Notes: a model not told the origin generated them from the sequence alone. A stretch of 64,000 nt of DNA from Cytophagaceae bacterium (GCA_016722655.1 JADKIR010000005.1:558001-622000); one strand, 5' to 3'. Counted from the stretch's first letter, positions 24,981 to 33,064 are shown. Translations and numbers: made by a program.

Positions 24981-25427
24981 ATGAAGCTAGATAAGTATGA
25001 TTTAAAATCCGGAGAAAAGCTTGAGGTATTTGAGTTTGTCAGTATTGGTCCTAATGGAAAGATTCCTAAGATTGTTCAATATACTCCTACCAATTACAAA
25101 GACTTATTTAATCTGGGTTTTGGAGATAAAAACATTGAAACTGGAGAAATAGATGATCTTGTAATTTCCAACAATGGGGATAGTGAAAAAGTATTAGCGA
25201 CAGTGGTTGCTACATTGTATGCTTTTATGGATATACATAAAGATGCAATGGTTTACGCAACAGGTAGCACAAAATCAAGAACGCGATTATATAGAATGGG
25301 GATTTCAAAGTACCTAAATGAGATAAATGCAGATTTTGAAATATATGGTCAGCTAGAATATGGTTGGGAGGAATTTCAAATTGGTAAAGATTACGAAGGA
25401 TTTCTTGTTAAATTAAAAAAAGATTAA
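24981..25427 (+). CDS. DUF6934-like protein
   Basis: The 148-residue protein begins MKLDKYDLKSGEKLEVFEFV and has the pattern I associate with DUF6934: 'GPNGKIPKIVQYT', 'NLGFGD', 'DDLVISNNGDSEKVLATV', and 'VYATGSTKSRTRLYRMGI'. The last motif, with GST-x-x-RT-x-LY, is the most conserved part. No activity is known to me. A 53-residue gene follows 2 bp later. The pair sits in an AT-rich accessory stretch and could be a toxin-antitoxin-like module, which is inference from the size and arrangement only. Confidence 0.65.
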   Translation: MKLDKYDLKSGEKLEVFEFVSIGPNGKIPKIVQYTPTNYKDLFNLGFGDKNIETGEIDDLVISNNGDSEKVLATVVATLYAFMDIHKDAMVYATGSTKSRTRLYRMGISKYLNEINADFEIYGQLEYGWEEFQIGKDYEGFLVKLKKD

Positions 25428-25429
25428 GC

Positions 25430-25591
25430 ATGAAAATTACAGACATTAATACAAAAAAGAAACCTATTGTACTGATTGACAAATCATTAGATTTTTTCAA
25501 TGATAAAATTTTATTTCCAAAAAAATTGGAAAAGGCGAATGAAATGTTAAAAAAAATCGGACTTCCAAAGCCTGATAAGAAAGTTTTATAA
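25430..25591 (+). CDS. 53-residue partner of the DUF6934-like gene
   Basis: An ATG 2 bp after the previous stop opens a 53-codon frame: MKITDINTKKKPIVLIDKSL, then a helical basic part ending 'MLKKIGLPKPDKKVL'. It is lysine-rich and has the spacing and codon pattern of a real translationally coupled gene. A GTGATA/TATCAC hairpin follows at 25593-25614. No family is recognised. Confidence 0.6.
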   Translation: MKITDINTKKKPIVLIDKSLDFFNDKILFPKKLEKANEMLKKIGLPKPDKKVL

Positions 25592-25678
25592 TGTGATATA
25601 TTGTTAGTTATCACCTTTAATTGTTTTGAACAATTCATTTGATTTATTGTTTAACAGATTTTGAAATAATTTACCCGG

Positions 25679-25729
25679 CCATTCATTTGTCATTCAAAAT
25701 CAATACTTTATATTCGTAAAGAATTTAGA
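25679..25729 (+). repeat. 51-bp intergenic repeat, copy 2
   Basis: It matches 24756-24806 in the same orientation with about six changes. The two copies bracket the DUF6934-like gene and its partner exactly, giving a 923-bp unit. The TTG and TATATTCG boxes are kept here with 19 bp between them. Confidence 0.6.
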
Positions 25730-25845
25730 CCACACGGTCTGCCAGTATTAAATCTTTTAACCGACAACAAATGTTTATACTCGGATATATATTTGAAAAT
25801 AAATCACTTAAACCTAAAATACCAATTGCATCTAAATGAGATATT

Positions 25846-25859
25846 TACGCAATTGCGTA
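25846..25859. promoter_or_regulatory. 14-bp perfect palindrome upstream of the unknown/nuclease pair
   Basis: TACGCAATTGCGTA is a perfect palindrome, with more GC than its surroundings, 62 bp before the ATG at 25922. It could be an operator or part of a recombination site. No regulator is encoded next to it. Confidence 0.35.
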
Positions 25860-25921
25860 TATGTCGATTGTGAGAGAATTGCAAAAAACAACCCATTCTA
25901 TCAAATTGACTAGCAAGTAAT

Positions 25922-26593
25922 ATGATTGCAACAGAGAAAAAATTCTATAATCTATTTTGGACAAACCCAACTTGTCAGACAATTTTTTCTGTACATAAAG
26001 CAGAACTTTTAGAAGATGAAGTAGAACTAATCCTTTCAAAGGAAAAGTTTTATGCACAAAGAATTGTATTGACAAATTCCCAAAAAAGAAAAACAGGAGT
26101 TCAAGTAGCAAAAAGAACTGAAAATGAGAGTATTGAATTAATTCACAATTTACAAAGTGCAGCAAAAAAATATTTAGACGGAGATAAAATTGAAAAGTAC
26201 ATCAAGGGGCGATTTGGGCGAACAATCAAAAAAATTGAAGCTGACTTATCAAAAACAGGCGGTTGGTTAAAAATAATAACAAAACTTTTAAGTTCAATTG
26301 ATGATGAGAAAGGTTTTTTTAAGTTTCTTTCAGATTATTACTTAATTCCCAAAGAAATTGAAACAAAAGAACAATTTGGCTTGTATGTTGAAACAGAATT
26401 AAAAACCCAGACAAAAGCGTTTTTAAAGCAGCAAAATTTATCTGATTTAGCAATTTCTATCGATTTAGTAAGCACATATTATAACCATGAAATAAAAAAT
26501 AATCTTATTTCTGCAACTAAACATTTCACAGATATACTTTTTGATATTGAAAATTTCCAAGATAGACTGTTATTTTTTGACGAATTGTATTAA
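25922..26593 (+). CDS. unknown protein, first gene of a putative nuclease pair
   Basis: The 223-residue product begins MIATEKKFYNLFWTNPTCQT and is mostly helical, with a basic middle ('KYIKGRFGRTIKKIEADLSK'). I recognise no domain, signal peptide or membrane segment, so it is probably a soluble cytoplasmic protein. It lies 24 bp before a zinc-ribbon/PD-(D/E)XK-like gene and shares its base composition, which suggests that the two act together. It could be a sensor or partner of the nuclease; this is unproven. Confidence 0.6.
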   Translation: MIATEKKFYNLFWTNPTCQTIFSVHKAELLEDEVELILSKEKFYAQRIVLTNSQKRKTGVQVAKRTENESIELIHNLQSAAKKYLDGDKIEKYIKGRFGRTIKKIEADLSKTGGWLKIITKLLSSIDDEKGFFKFLSDYYLIPKEIETKEQFGLYVETELKTQTKAFLKQQNLSDLAISIDLVSTYYNHEIKNNLISATKHFTDILFDIENFQDRLLFFDELY

Positions 26594-26617
26594 ATTGGAG
26601 TAATAAATGGAGGCAAG

Positions 26618-27190
26618 TTGAAAAGCTATTATGAATGTGTAAACTGCCCCCCCAATACTTTAAATGGCGTCTTGACAACTAACATTAAGCCAAGTAAACT
26701 GAAGCTAAAATGCCCAAATTGCAACAGTGAACTACTTTATATAGTGCCTTACGAACTTGACAAAGAAATTTATGATAAAATAGTTCATAAAGACGGCTTA
26801 CTTTTCTTTGCAATTCAGTATGTTCTTGATGACAATAATTATAGTTATAGTGCAAATCAAACTTATTTAAAAGACATAGAACTTGACTTTTGTTTACAAT
26901 CCGACAATGGAAATATTATTGAAATTGTGGAGGTAAAAATGTTCAAAACAGATAGACCTGCCGATACACAGATTGGAAATATTAGAGATGCAGTAGTTCA
27001 AATCAAAAAATCCGTTGATAAATTAGTTGAAATAGATTTAGGATTTAAGACTATTCAACATAGTTTGGTAACCAATATTTCAAGCGAAAGTGTCTATAAG
27101 CAAGCTAAAATAGAACTTGATAAGGACATGAAAGATTATAACATTAAACTTTACACAATGAACGATTATTACATAAAACTAAAAGGGTAA
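26618..27190 (+). CDS. putative zinc-ribbon PD-(D/E)XK nuclease
   Basis: The 190-residue product starts at a TTG with an unusually good Shine-Dalgarno sequence (GGAGG, 4 bp upstream). Two cysteine pairs, C7/C10 (CVNC) and C32/C35 (CPNC), form a likely zinc ribbon. Next comes 'IELDFCLQSDNGNIIEIVEVKMF', which in parts gives D90, E105 and K107, the spacing of a PD-(D/E)XK nuclease core, followed by a helix with 'IRDAVVQIKKSVDK'. This layout is common in restriction and anti-phage nucleases. I cannot name a family. With the upstream gene it is a candidate two-gene defence cassette. Confidence 0.55.
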   Translation: MKSYYECVNCPPNTLNGVLTTNIKPSKLKLKCPNCNSELLYIVPYELDKEIYDKIVHKDGLLFFAIQYVLDDNNYSYSANQTYLKDIELDFCLQSDNGNIIEIVEVKMFKTDRPADTQIGNIRDAVVQIKKSVDKLVEIDLGFKTIQHSLVTNISSESVYKQAKIELDKDMKDYNIKLYTMNDYYIKLKG

Positions 27191-27641
27191 AAAGCATAGC
27201 ACTCCAGCTATTCGAAAGTTATAGAACAGCCAAATTTCGGTCTTTGACGGGTAAAAAAAGTATATAAATGGCACTTCAAAATATTCTAATAAAACTTTCC
27301 GCATTATGATAATTAAAACAGGAAAACCTTTTTTTACCCTTTCAAAATCACCAAAAAAAAACCTGATTCTCAAACATATCTAAAACCAATAAAAGATAAT
27401 CCATATTCTATTCAGGTGTAGAAAAGATATGTGAAGTATTTTTTAGAGAAAACAAATTATGTTAGAATATTAAGCAATAAAAAATTTGAAAAAATATATA
27501 AATCAGGATTTTTTTGATTGAAGAAAATTATTTACCAATAAGTTTTTATCAATTTTGGCACAAAAAACCATAAATTTAAGCACATAAATCATAATCTTTG
27601 GGTATCCAAAAAACACGTTTAAAATTTAGACTCTGAAAAGA
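27191..27641. other. 451-bp intergenic region
   Basis: No credible gene is found. The main structure is the 91-bp inverted repeat at 27249-27339. The remainder is AT-rich with long A and T runs and no clear TAnnTTTG box before the RhuM gene. Confidence 0.6.
27249..27339. repeat. 91-bp element with perfect 12-bp terminal inverted repeats
   Basis: GGGTAAAAAAAG at 27249-27260 and CTTTTTTTACCC at 27328-27339 are exact complements. The flanks extend the match imperfectly (TTTGAC on the left; TTTCAAA on the right). It may be a MITE relic or a transcript hairpin after the nuclease gene. Confidence 0.45.
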
Positions 27642-28661
27642 ATGCTTTCCGAAAAATCAAATGGTGAAATATTGCTGTATCAATCCGACGACGGGCAATT
27701 AAAAATTCAGGTTCGTTTAGAAAATGATACCGTTTGGCTTTCCCAAGCGGATATGGTAGAACTGTTTCAGTCATCAAAATCTAATATCAGTGAACATATA
27801 AAGCATATTTTTGAAGAAAAAGAGTTGGAAGAAAATTCAGTTGTCCGGAAATTCCGAACAACTGCCGCTGATGGGAAAAATTATCAAGTAATTCACTATA
27901 ACCTGGATGTAATCATTTCGGTAGGTTACAGAGTAAAATCGCTGCGTGGTACCCAGTTCCGTTTTTGGGCAACAGGGCGACTTAAAGAATATCTGATTAA
28001 GGGCTTCACAATGAACGATGATTTGCTTAAGCAAACAGGAGGTTATTTTGAAGAATTGCTTGACCGTATTCGGGATATTCGTTCGTCAGAAAAGGTATTC
28101 TATCGAAAAGTACTTGAGATATACGCCACAAGTTTAGACTATGATCCCCGGGTGAACATGACCCAGCAGTTTTTTCAAACAGTTCAAAACAAGTTACATT
28201 GGGCTGCACACGGCCATACAGCAGCCGAAATCATTTTTGAAAGAGCCAATGCCGAGTTACCTTTCATGGGATTGACCTCATTTAAAGGAAAAAAACCTAC
28301 CAAACAGGAAATTGGGGTGGCTAAAAACTACCTTTCTGAGGAAGAATTGGCAGTGTTAAACCGCCTGGTTTCTGCTTATTTAGACATTGCTGAAGTAAAC
28401 GCCATGCAACGCAAACCCATGTATATGAAAGATTGGATTGAAGTGCTTGATGGATTCATAAGTATGAGCCGGCAAGATGTACTAACCCACGCAGGAAATA
28501 TCTCGGCAGAAATAGCTCAACATAGAGCATTGACTGAATACGAAGTCTATCAAAGCAAGGCAGAAGATGAACTATCGGAAGTGGAGAAACAGTTTATTGC
28601 GAGCATTGAGCAAGCCAACAAGAAACTCAAAGCATTGAAACCATTAGGTAAAAAGAAATAA
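27642..28661 (+). CDS. RhuM-family protein
   Basis: The 339-residue product has the RhuM pattern: 'EILLYQSDDGQLKIQVRLEN', 'TVWLSQADMVELFQSSKSNIS', 'HIKHIFEEKELEENSVVRKF', 'YNLDVIISVGYRVKSLRGTQFR' and 'WATGRLKEYLIKGFTMND'. It was first named from a Salmonella pathogenicity island but is widespread on mobile and accessory DNA. The N-terminus is probably DNA-binding (an ANT/KilA-like layout), and the function is unknown. Codons and GC are higher than in its neighbours, which suggests separate acquisition. It is transcribed alone. Confidence 0.88.
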   Translation: MLSEKSNGEILLYQSDDGQLKIQVRLENDTVWLSQADMVELFQSSKSNISEHIKHIFEEKELEENSVVRKFRTTAADGKNYQVIHYNLDVIISVGYRVKSLRGTQFRFWATGRLKEYLIKGFTMNDDLLKQTGGYFEELLDRIRDIRSSEKVFYRKVLEIYATSLDYDPRVNMTQQFFQTVQNKLHWAAHGHTAAEIIFERANAELPFMGLTSFKGKKPTKQEIGVAKNYLSEEELAVLNRLVSAYLDIAEVNAMQRKPMYMKDWIEVLDGFISMSRQDVLTHAGNISAEIAQHRALTEYEVYQSKAEDELSEVEKQFIASIEQANKKLKALKPLGKKK

Positions 28662-28774
28662 TGAAATTTAAAGTGTAGAAATCTTTTGTCATTAAACTTG
28701 TGCAAAAAGGACTTTGACCGAAAAATGACTAGATAATTTATTTTATTAGATGATTAAGAGAAAAAACACATAAA

Positions 28775-28951
28775 ATGAATAAAAGATTAAAAATTACCGG
28801 CTCAGTCGCACTTACAATTTTAGGATGGTTGATGGGAGGAATTGCTTACACAGTAAGACTTCCTTTTGGTTTAAATACTTTGTTTTTTATTTTAGGAGTA
28901 ATTTTAATGCCTGCCGGTTTTATTTTATTAATAATAATTTTAAAGAAATAA
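28775..28951 (+). CDS. 58-residue membrane protein with two helices
   Basis: The frame starts MNKRLKITGSVALTILGWLM and holds two hydrophobic segments (about 8-25 and 36-55) ending in LKK. No family is recognised. The clear start, basic N-terminus and paired helices make it more than a chance frame, but it is short and could be a relic. Confidence 0.45.
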   Translation: MNKRLKITGSVALTILGWLMGGIAYTVRLPFGLNTLFFILGVILMPAGFILLIIILKK

Positions 28952-29083
28952 GAAATTACAAATTTAAATCCTCTTCTTCAGTTTTTGCTTTCTAATCATT
29001 CCGAGACTAGAAAAAGGATTTAAAGTCCTGTTCCTTTAGAAAAATCTTATAAATAAATTAAATAATTAAAAACCCGAAATACC

Positions 29084-29710
29084 TTGAAAAAACGGACAAT
29101 TAGAGCCAAAAAAAATTTAAGAAGCTTAAATAAATACAAAAGCGATAAAGATTCACATTTTGATATAGACAGACTTTTGTTAAATAAGTGCTTATACTTC
29201 CAAATGGAAGATTATTATGGATTCAGTCAGGACAAACTTGCCTCTGGTGAGCTCAAACAAAAGACAACCGAGGTTCTTTTTAAAGTTTTTCAAGATTGGC
29301 AAAGTGAATTAGTCAATTTAAATATTGACTTTTATTTAGCGATCTGGCTCTGTTCACCCAGAATAGGCCGAAGTGAAGTTGTTTGTGGGATAAAAGAAGA
29401 AATTGATTATTTCGAAAACGAGGCTTTTTTACCGGGAGACTCAAAAACTATATTCAATCCTTCTCAATTTGGTAAAATTTCTAAAAAATTAATGGATTTA
29501 AAGTGGGACCTAAAAATTGATTTAGATAATATAAGTGATTGGGAAATTAATTTTCCAAAAGAGAATTATGATAGTTTAAAGGAATATAACACTGACCAAA
29601 AACGATTTAAAAAAAATATTGAAAATTCAATTAAAAAAATAGAAAAGGCAAACGGAATCATGTATTTATTTCCTGTTGGAGACGTCTGGGTTGGACAATC
29701 AAAAATGTAA
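29084..29710 (+). CDS. hypothetical protein, 208 residues
   Basis: The product starts at a TTG and begins MKKRTIRAKKNLRSLNKYKS, a highly basic tail, then a mixed helix/strand body with 'DWQSELVNLNIDFYLAIWLC', and ends 'NGIMYLFPVGDVWVGQSKM'. It contains no signal peptide or membrane segment. I recognise no family. The first ATG in frame would remove the basic tail and about 40 residues. It lies in the accessory stretch between RhuM and a lipoprotein gene. Confidence 0.55.
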   Translation: MKKRTIRAKKNLRSLNKYKSDKDSHFDIDRLLLNKCLYFQMEDYYGFSQDKLASGELKQKTTEVLFKVFQDWQSELVNLNIDFYLAIWLCSPRIGRSEVVCGIKEEIDYFENEAFLPGDSKTIFNPSQFGKISKKLMDLKWDLKIDLDNISDWEINFPKENYDSLKEYNTDQKRFKKNIENSIKKIEKANGIMYLFPVGDVWVGQSKM

Positions 29711-30016
29711 GGTGATAAAATTTCGAGTTTTAATAAAGAACGTCAGAAGACAACGACCCAGGTTTCCTCGAAATAGAGGGCAAGCTGTCTGACCCAACGT
29801 AATGTGATACTGCAGCTTTTTAAATGAAGTCATTTACTAATCAAAATCTCCCCAAAGACTCTGATTCTCAAATATTTCTGAAGTAAAAAAGTGAAAATGT
29901 TGGGTATTTTTTTGAATATTGTCATTCGTAATATAATCAAAGGGCAAAATTCGGAGGCTATGCCTGCTCAAATCAATATCACAGTTATTAATTTTTAACA
30001 TTAAACCTTAATTGAC
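29711..30016. other. 306-bp intergenic region with a nested hairpin
   Basis: No gene is seen. A locally GC-richer patch can fold into nested stems: GTCAGA (29742-29747) with TCTGAC (29788-29793), and inside it CCTC (29766-29769) with GAGG (29776-29779). It might be a small structured RNA, a recombination site or the remnant of an element. I found no second copy in the window. Confidence 0.45.
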
Positions 30017-30529
30017 ATGAAAACAATTATTCATTTACTTGGCATTTGGATTTTAATTACAAGTTGTACCCGGTACAATTCTGCGACGGTGGCACTTGAT
30101 TTTGAAAAGGAGAAAGCTGCGATTCAGGCAGTAATCGCTAAAGAAACGGAATCATATTATAAACAAGATTTCGAAGCCTGGAAAAGTACCTATCTGCAAT
30201 CGTCGGCTTTCAGGAAATTTGGCTATTGGGAAGGATACGATGAAAAAGTCGTTTCTTACATCGGCTTTGAACCTTTAGCAGCAGAAAAGAAAAAACAATT
30301 TGATGCCAATGAAACCCTTTGGAAGGGTTCAACTGAGGAACGTATCAATGAGAACTTTCGCATTTCAAACGACATGGCCTGGTACACTTTTGAGCAAAAT
30401 TCCTATGAAAAAGATACCCGTAAGTTACTCGGAAAATCATTGGAAACCAGAATTCTCGAAAAAGAGAACGGAGAATGGAAGATTGCTTATTTAGCGTTTC
30501 ATTATTACCCAATGCCTGCCGAGAAATAG
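30017..30529 (+). CDS. lipoprotein with an NTF2/SnoaL-like fold
   Basis: The 170-residue product has a lipoprotein signal peptide with the cysteine in LITSC and a body typical of SnoaL/DUF4440 proteins: 'EKAAIQAVIAKETESYYKQD', 'WKSTYL', and the C-terminal 'RILEKENGEWKIAYLAFHYY'. NTF2-like folds bind small ligands or act as weak enzymes; no substrate is apparent. Its last 64 codons and downstream sequence are duplicated at 31497-31742. Confidence 0.75.
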   Translation: MKTIIHLLGIWILITSCTRYNSATVALDFEKEKAAIQAVIAKETESYYKQDFEAWKSTYLQSSAFRKFGYWEGYDEKVVSYIGFEPLAAEKKKQFDANETLWKGSTEERINENFRISNDMAWYTFEQNSYEKDTRKLLGKSLETRILEKENGEWKIAYLAFHYYPMPAEK

Positions 30530-30576
30530 TCAGAGAATTATAACAAAAGTATTTTGTATAAGTTGAGCCAGTTTTC
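30331..30576 (+). repeat. 246-bp direct repeat, copy 1
   Basis: The 3' end of the lipoprotein gene and 47 bp beyond it recur at 31497-31742 with the same length and fewer than ten base changes. The copies lie 1166 bp apart and bracket the SIMPL-domain gene. Confidence 0.9.
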
Positions 30577-30745
30577 TTTAGAATTCTGAATCGCACAAAT
30601 TTTATTATTAAATGAGTTGAAATGTCATGGATTTTTTTTTTATAATTGTATTTCTAAAATGCAACTAAAAATAACCGAAGATTACTGATCACAAATTAAA
30701 TTTTTTGTAATTAAAATAATCTAACCTAAACAACTGTTAATCAAA

Positions 30746-31453
30746 ATGAATAAATCAATATTTACATTAATTCTTTCAACCATATTTCTTTCTGATGCAT
30801 TTGGTCAAGTTAAAAACTTCATAGACCAACCATATATTGAAGTTGCTGGGGAAGCTGACACACTAGTAACCCCCAACCGTATTTATCTAAAAATAATAAT
30901 ATCTGAAAAGGATAGTCGTGACAAAATTTCAATAGAAGAGCTAGAAGAAAAGATGTTAACTTCACTCAAAACTTTAAATATCAATATTGAAGAGGATTTA
31001 ACCACTCGCGATGAGTTGAGTAATTACAAATCTTATTTTCTAAAAAATAAAGACATACTTAAATCTAAGGAATACATTTTGATCGTGAAAGAAGCTGCCA
31101 CAGCAAGTGGTGTTTTACTTGAATTAGAAAATATTGGCATTTCAAATATCTCTATTGAAAAAACCGAACACTCTGACTTTGAAAAATTTATGAATTATTG
31201 TAGAACTAAAGCCATCAAAAACGCATATGATAAAGCTACTGCGATGACAAGGCCAATTTCCCAAAGCATTGGAAATGCGATTCATATTTTTGATAATGAA
31301 GCAAAATTTGATAATGGTTTTGAAGGAGCTTTGCATGGTGTTGTAGTTTCAGGTTATTCTAATAAAAACAAAAAGAAATATGAACAACCTAAAATTGAAT
31401 TTGAAAAAATAAAGATTTCTGCCTTTGTAAGTGTTAAGTTTGTTTTGAAATAA
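30746..31453 (+). CDS. secreted SIMPL-domain (DUF541) protein
   Basis: The 235-residue product has a signal peptide ending about residue 20 (DAFGQ) and the SIMPL pattern: 'YIEVAGEADTLVTPNRIYLK', 'EEKMLTSLKTLNI', 'NISIEKTEHSDFEKFMNYCR' and 'KAIKNAYDKATAMTRPISQS'. SIMPL proteins are periplasmic or outer-membrane and their role is poorly known. The gene lies between the two copies of a 246-bp repeat, which suggests that it arrived by insertion or recombination. Confidence 0.82.
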   Translation: MNKSIFTLILSTIFLSDAFGQVKNFIDQPYIEVAGEADTLVTPNRIYLKIIISEKDSRDKISIEELEEKMLTSLKTLNINIEEDLTTRDELSNYKSYFLKNKDILKSKEYILIVKEAATASGVLLELENIGISNISIEKTEHSDFEKFMNYCRTKAIKNAYDKATAMTRPISQSIGNAIHIFDNEAKFDNGFEGALHGVVVSGYSNKNKKKYEQPKIEFEKIKISAFVSVKFVLK

Positions 31454-31496
31454 ATAAGAATTATTAATGCGTTTTTGCACGAAGCGGAAATATTTA

Positions 31497-31742
31497 AACT
31501 GAGGAACGGATCAATGAGAACTTTCGCATTACAAACTACATGGCCTGGTACACTTTTGAGCAAAACTCCTATGAAAAAGATACCCGTAAGTTTCTCGGAA
31601 AATCATTGGAAACCAGAATTCTCGAAAAAGAAAACGGAGAATGGAAGATTGCTTATTTAGCGTTTCATTATTACCCAATGCCTGCCGAGAAATAGTCAGA
31701 GAATTATAACAAAAGTATTTTGTATAAGTTGAGCCAGTTTTC
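31497..31742 (+). repeat. 246-bp direct repeat, copy 2
   Basis: It is co-linear with 30331-30576 without gaps. Differences include single substitutions near positions 31507, 31529, 31537 and 31569. Several of the changes alter codons, so the copies have had some time to diverge. Confidence 0.9.
31501..31695 (+). pseudogene. 3' fragment of the NTF2-like lipoprotein gene
   Basis: The frame matches residues 107-170 of the protein at 30017-30529, from 'EERINENFRI' to 'YYPMPAEK' and the same TAG stop. There is no start codon or signal peptide. It is the coding part of repeat copy 2. Confidence 0.85.
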
Positions 31743-31786
31743 ACTGTTCATATCCCTGTCTTTAACTGGAATTTCCTCAAAAACCC

Positions 31787-31794
31787 TATCTTTG
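31787..31794 (+). promoter_or_regulatory. -7 box of the 2H phosphoesterase gene
   Basis: TATCTTTG fits TAnnTTTG exactly and ends 22 bp before the ATG at 31817. Confidence 0.5.
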
Positions 31795-31816
31795 AGCAGT
31801 TTAGGAACATCCAAAA

Positions 31817-32329
31817 ATGAATGACAAAATACGAAGACAGCTCACCTTATTTTTAGAGCCCAATGACGCTGAAAAAATTGAAAAGATAAGGAAAACCTAT
31901 AACCCGGCACAATTTCGGCTAATCAAAGCCCATGTAACTCTTTGCCGCGAAGATGAAATTGAAAATCTGGAAAAAGTAAAATCAAACTTAATTGCCATTG
32001 ATTATCAGGCGTTTGAGATAGAATTTGAAAAAATCAAACGGTTTGAAAATGGCAAAGGGCTTTTTCTGCCTGCAAAAGCTGAGCATCCGTTATTTGATAA
32101 TTTACGAAAACAAATCTTGAACGAAATCATCGCCGAGCCAAGAGCACAAGAACCTCATATTACCTTAATGCATCCCAGAAACTCAACCTGCACCGATGCC
32201 ATATTTGATGAAGTGGTTAAAATGGATTTGCCTTCAAAGTTTACTTTTAATAAAATTAGTCTTATCGAACAAGAAAATGGTGGTCCATGGCGGATTTTGG
32301 ATGAATATGATTTGAGAAAATGGCAATAG
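31817..32329 (+). CDS. 2'-5' RNA ligase/2H phosphoesterase family protein
   Basis: The 170-residue protein has the two HxT motifs of the 2H superfamily, H39-V-T41 in 'IKAHVTLCRE' and H114-I-T116 in 'EPHITLMHPRN', about 75 residues apart as expected. Members hydrolyse or ligate 2',5' or cyclic phosphodiester bonds. The exact substrate in Bacteroidota is unknown. It has its own promoter and converges on a lipoprotein gene 17 bp away. Confidence 0.88.
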   Translation: MNDKIRRQLTLFLEPNDAEKIEKIRKTYNPAQFRLIKAHVTLCREDEIENLEKVKSNLIAIDYQAFEIEFEKIKRFENGKGLFLPAKAEHPLFDNLRKQILNEIIAEPRAQEPHITLMHPRNSTCTDAIFDEVVKMDLPSKFTFNKISLIEQENGGPWRILDEYDLRKWQ

Positions 32330-32346
32330 AAGGTTGATATTTTGAA

Positions 32347-32910
32347 TTACAAATATTCTTTCAATACATCAACTTGCTTTAAATCATTTATAAAATCATT
32401 ATTCAAACTTGAATCTTCTTTCTTCAAAACATAATTAAGCAGCTTTTCACCCTGAAAAGTAAAACTAAAGGAAAATGGAAAATTTTGGCATTTTGTGGGT
32501 TTAATAATTTTAATGTCCGATTTTACTAATTCAATAATCCTTCTGTTTCCTTTTTGATTTTTTAAACCCTTTTCAATATCCTCAGGATACTCAAACATCC
32601 TGGTAAACTCGCATTTAATTTCGGAATTTATTATTTCATAAGTCCCTAATTCATAAGAAGTAACATCAGACCCAAAACAATCAAAAGTATAAATGACTTT
32701 CTTGTTTTCTGAAAAATACAAATAACCTCCGGCACAGTCAGAACCAATAATAGAATCAGGATTGCATAATTTAGGATCAGAAGTTTGGGCAAATGTGTAA
32801 AGTCCATTTATTGAAATTTCACCAACCTTTTCCTCTTTTTTCTCAATACTATTACACGCCAAAGCACTAATAATAATTGGAAGTATTGGTAAGTATTTTA
32901 ATTTTAGCAT
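32347..32910 (-). CDS. lipoprotein of unknown function
   Basis: From the second ATG (32910) the 187-residue product has a signal peptide 'MLKLKYLPILPIIISALAC' with a lipobox cysteine. The body is strand-rich, with cysteine pairs and 'GGYLYFSENKKVIYTFDCFG' giving the look of a small lipocalin-like or META-like domain, but I cannot place it. The frame is open to an earlier ATG at 32931, which would give a weaker signal peptide. It is convergent with the phosphoesterase gene. Confidence 0.65.
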   Translation of the reverse strand: MLKLKYLPILPIIISALACNSIEKKEEKVGEISINGLYTFAQTSDPKLCNPDSIIGSDCAGGYLYFSENKKVIYTFDCFGSDVTSYELGTYEIINSEIKCEFTRMFEYPEDIEKGLKNQKGNRRIIELVKSDIKIIKPTKCQNFPFSFSFTFQGEKLLNYVLKKEDSSLNNDFINDLKQVDVLKEYL

Positions 32911-33064
32911 AGGTGATATTTTTGGGGTCAATCAATCTCTTTTTCTTCATTACTATATTTCAACTGAATCAATCTTCTTTGAGCCAAATTACCGCTAACA
33001 TAAAATCACTGATACAAAAAATCAAACCTTAAGAACATTCTATTGGAATTTTAGAATAAACAAT

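Larger units (their letters stand above)
25592..25921. other. 330-bp intergenic region with hairpins and a repeat
   Basis: No gene is seen. In order it holds a GTGATA/TATCAC hairpin (25593-25614), copy 2 of the 51-bp repeat (25679-25729), an AGACC-ACAC-GGTCT hairpin (25727-25740) and the palindrome TACGCAATTGCGTA (25846-25859). It is probably the leader of the two-gene unit at 25922-27190. Confidence 0.55.

Noticed and set aside
24756..25729. Integron attC sites flanking a gene cassette
   Set aside because: The repeat has no clear RYYYAAC/GTTRRRY ends or imperfect hairpin, only two copies are seen, and there is no integrase in the window.
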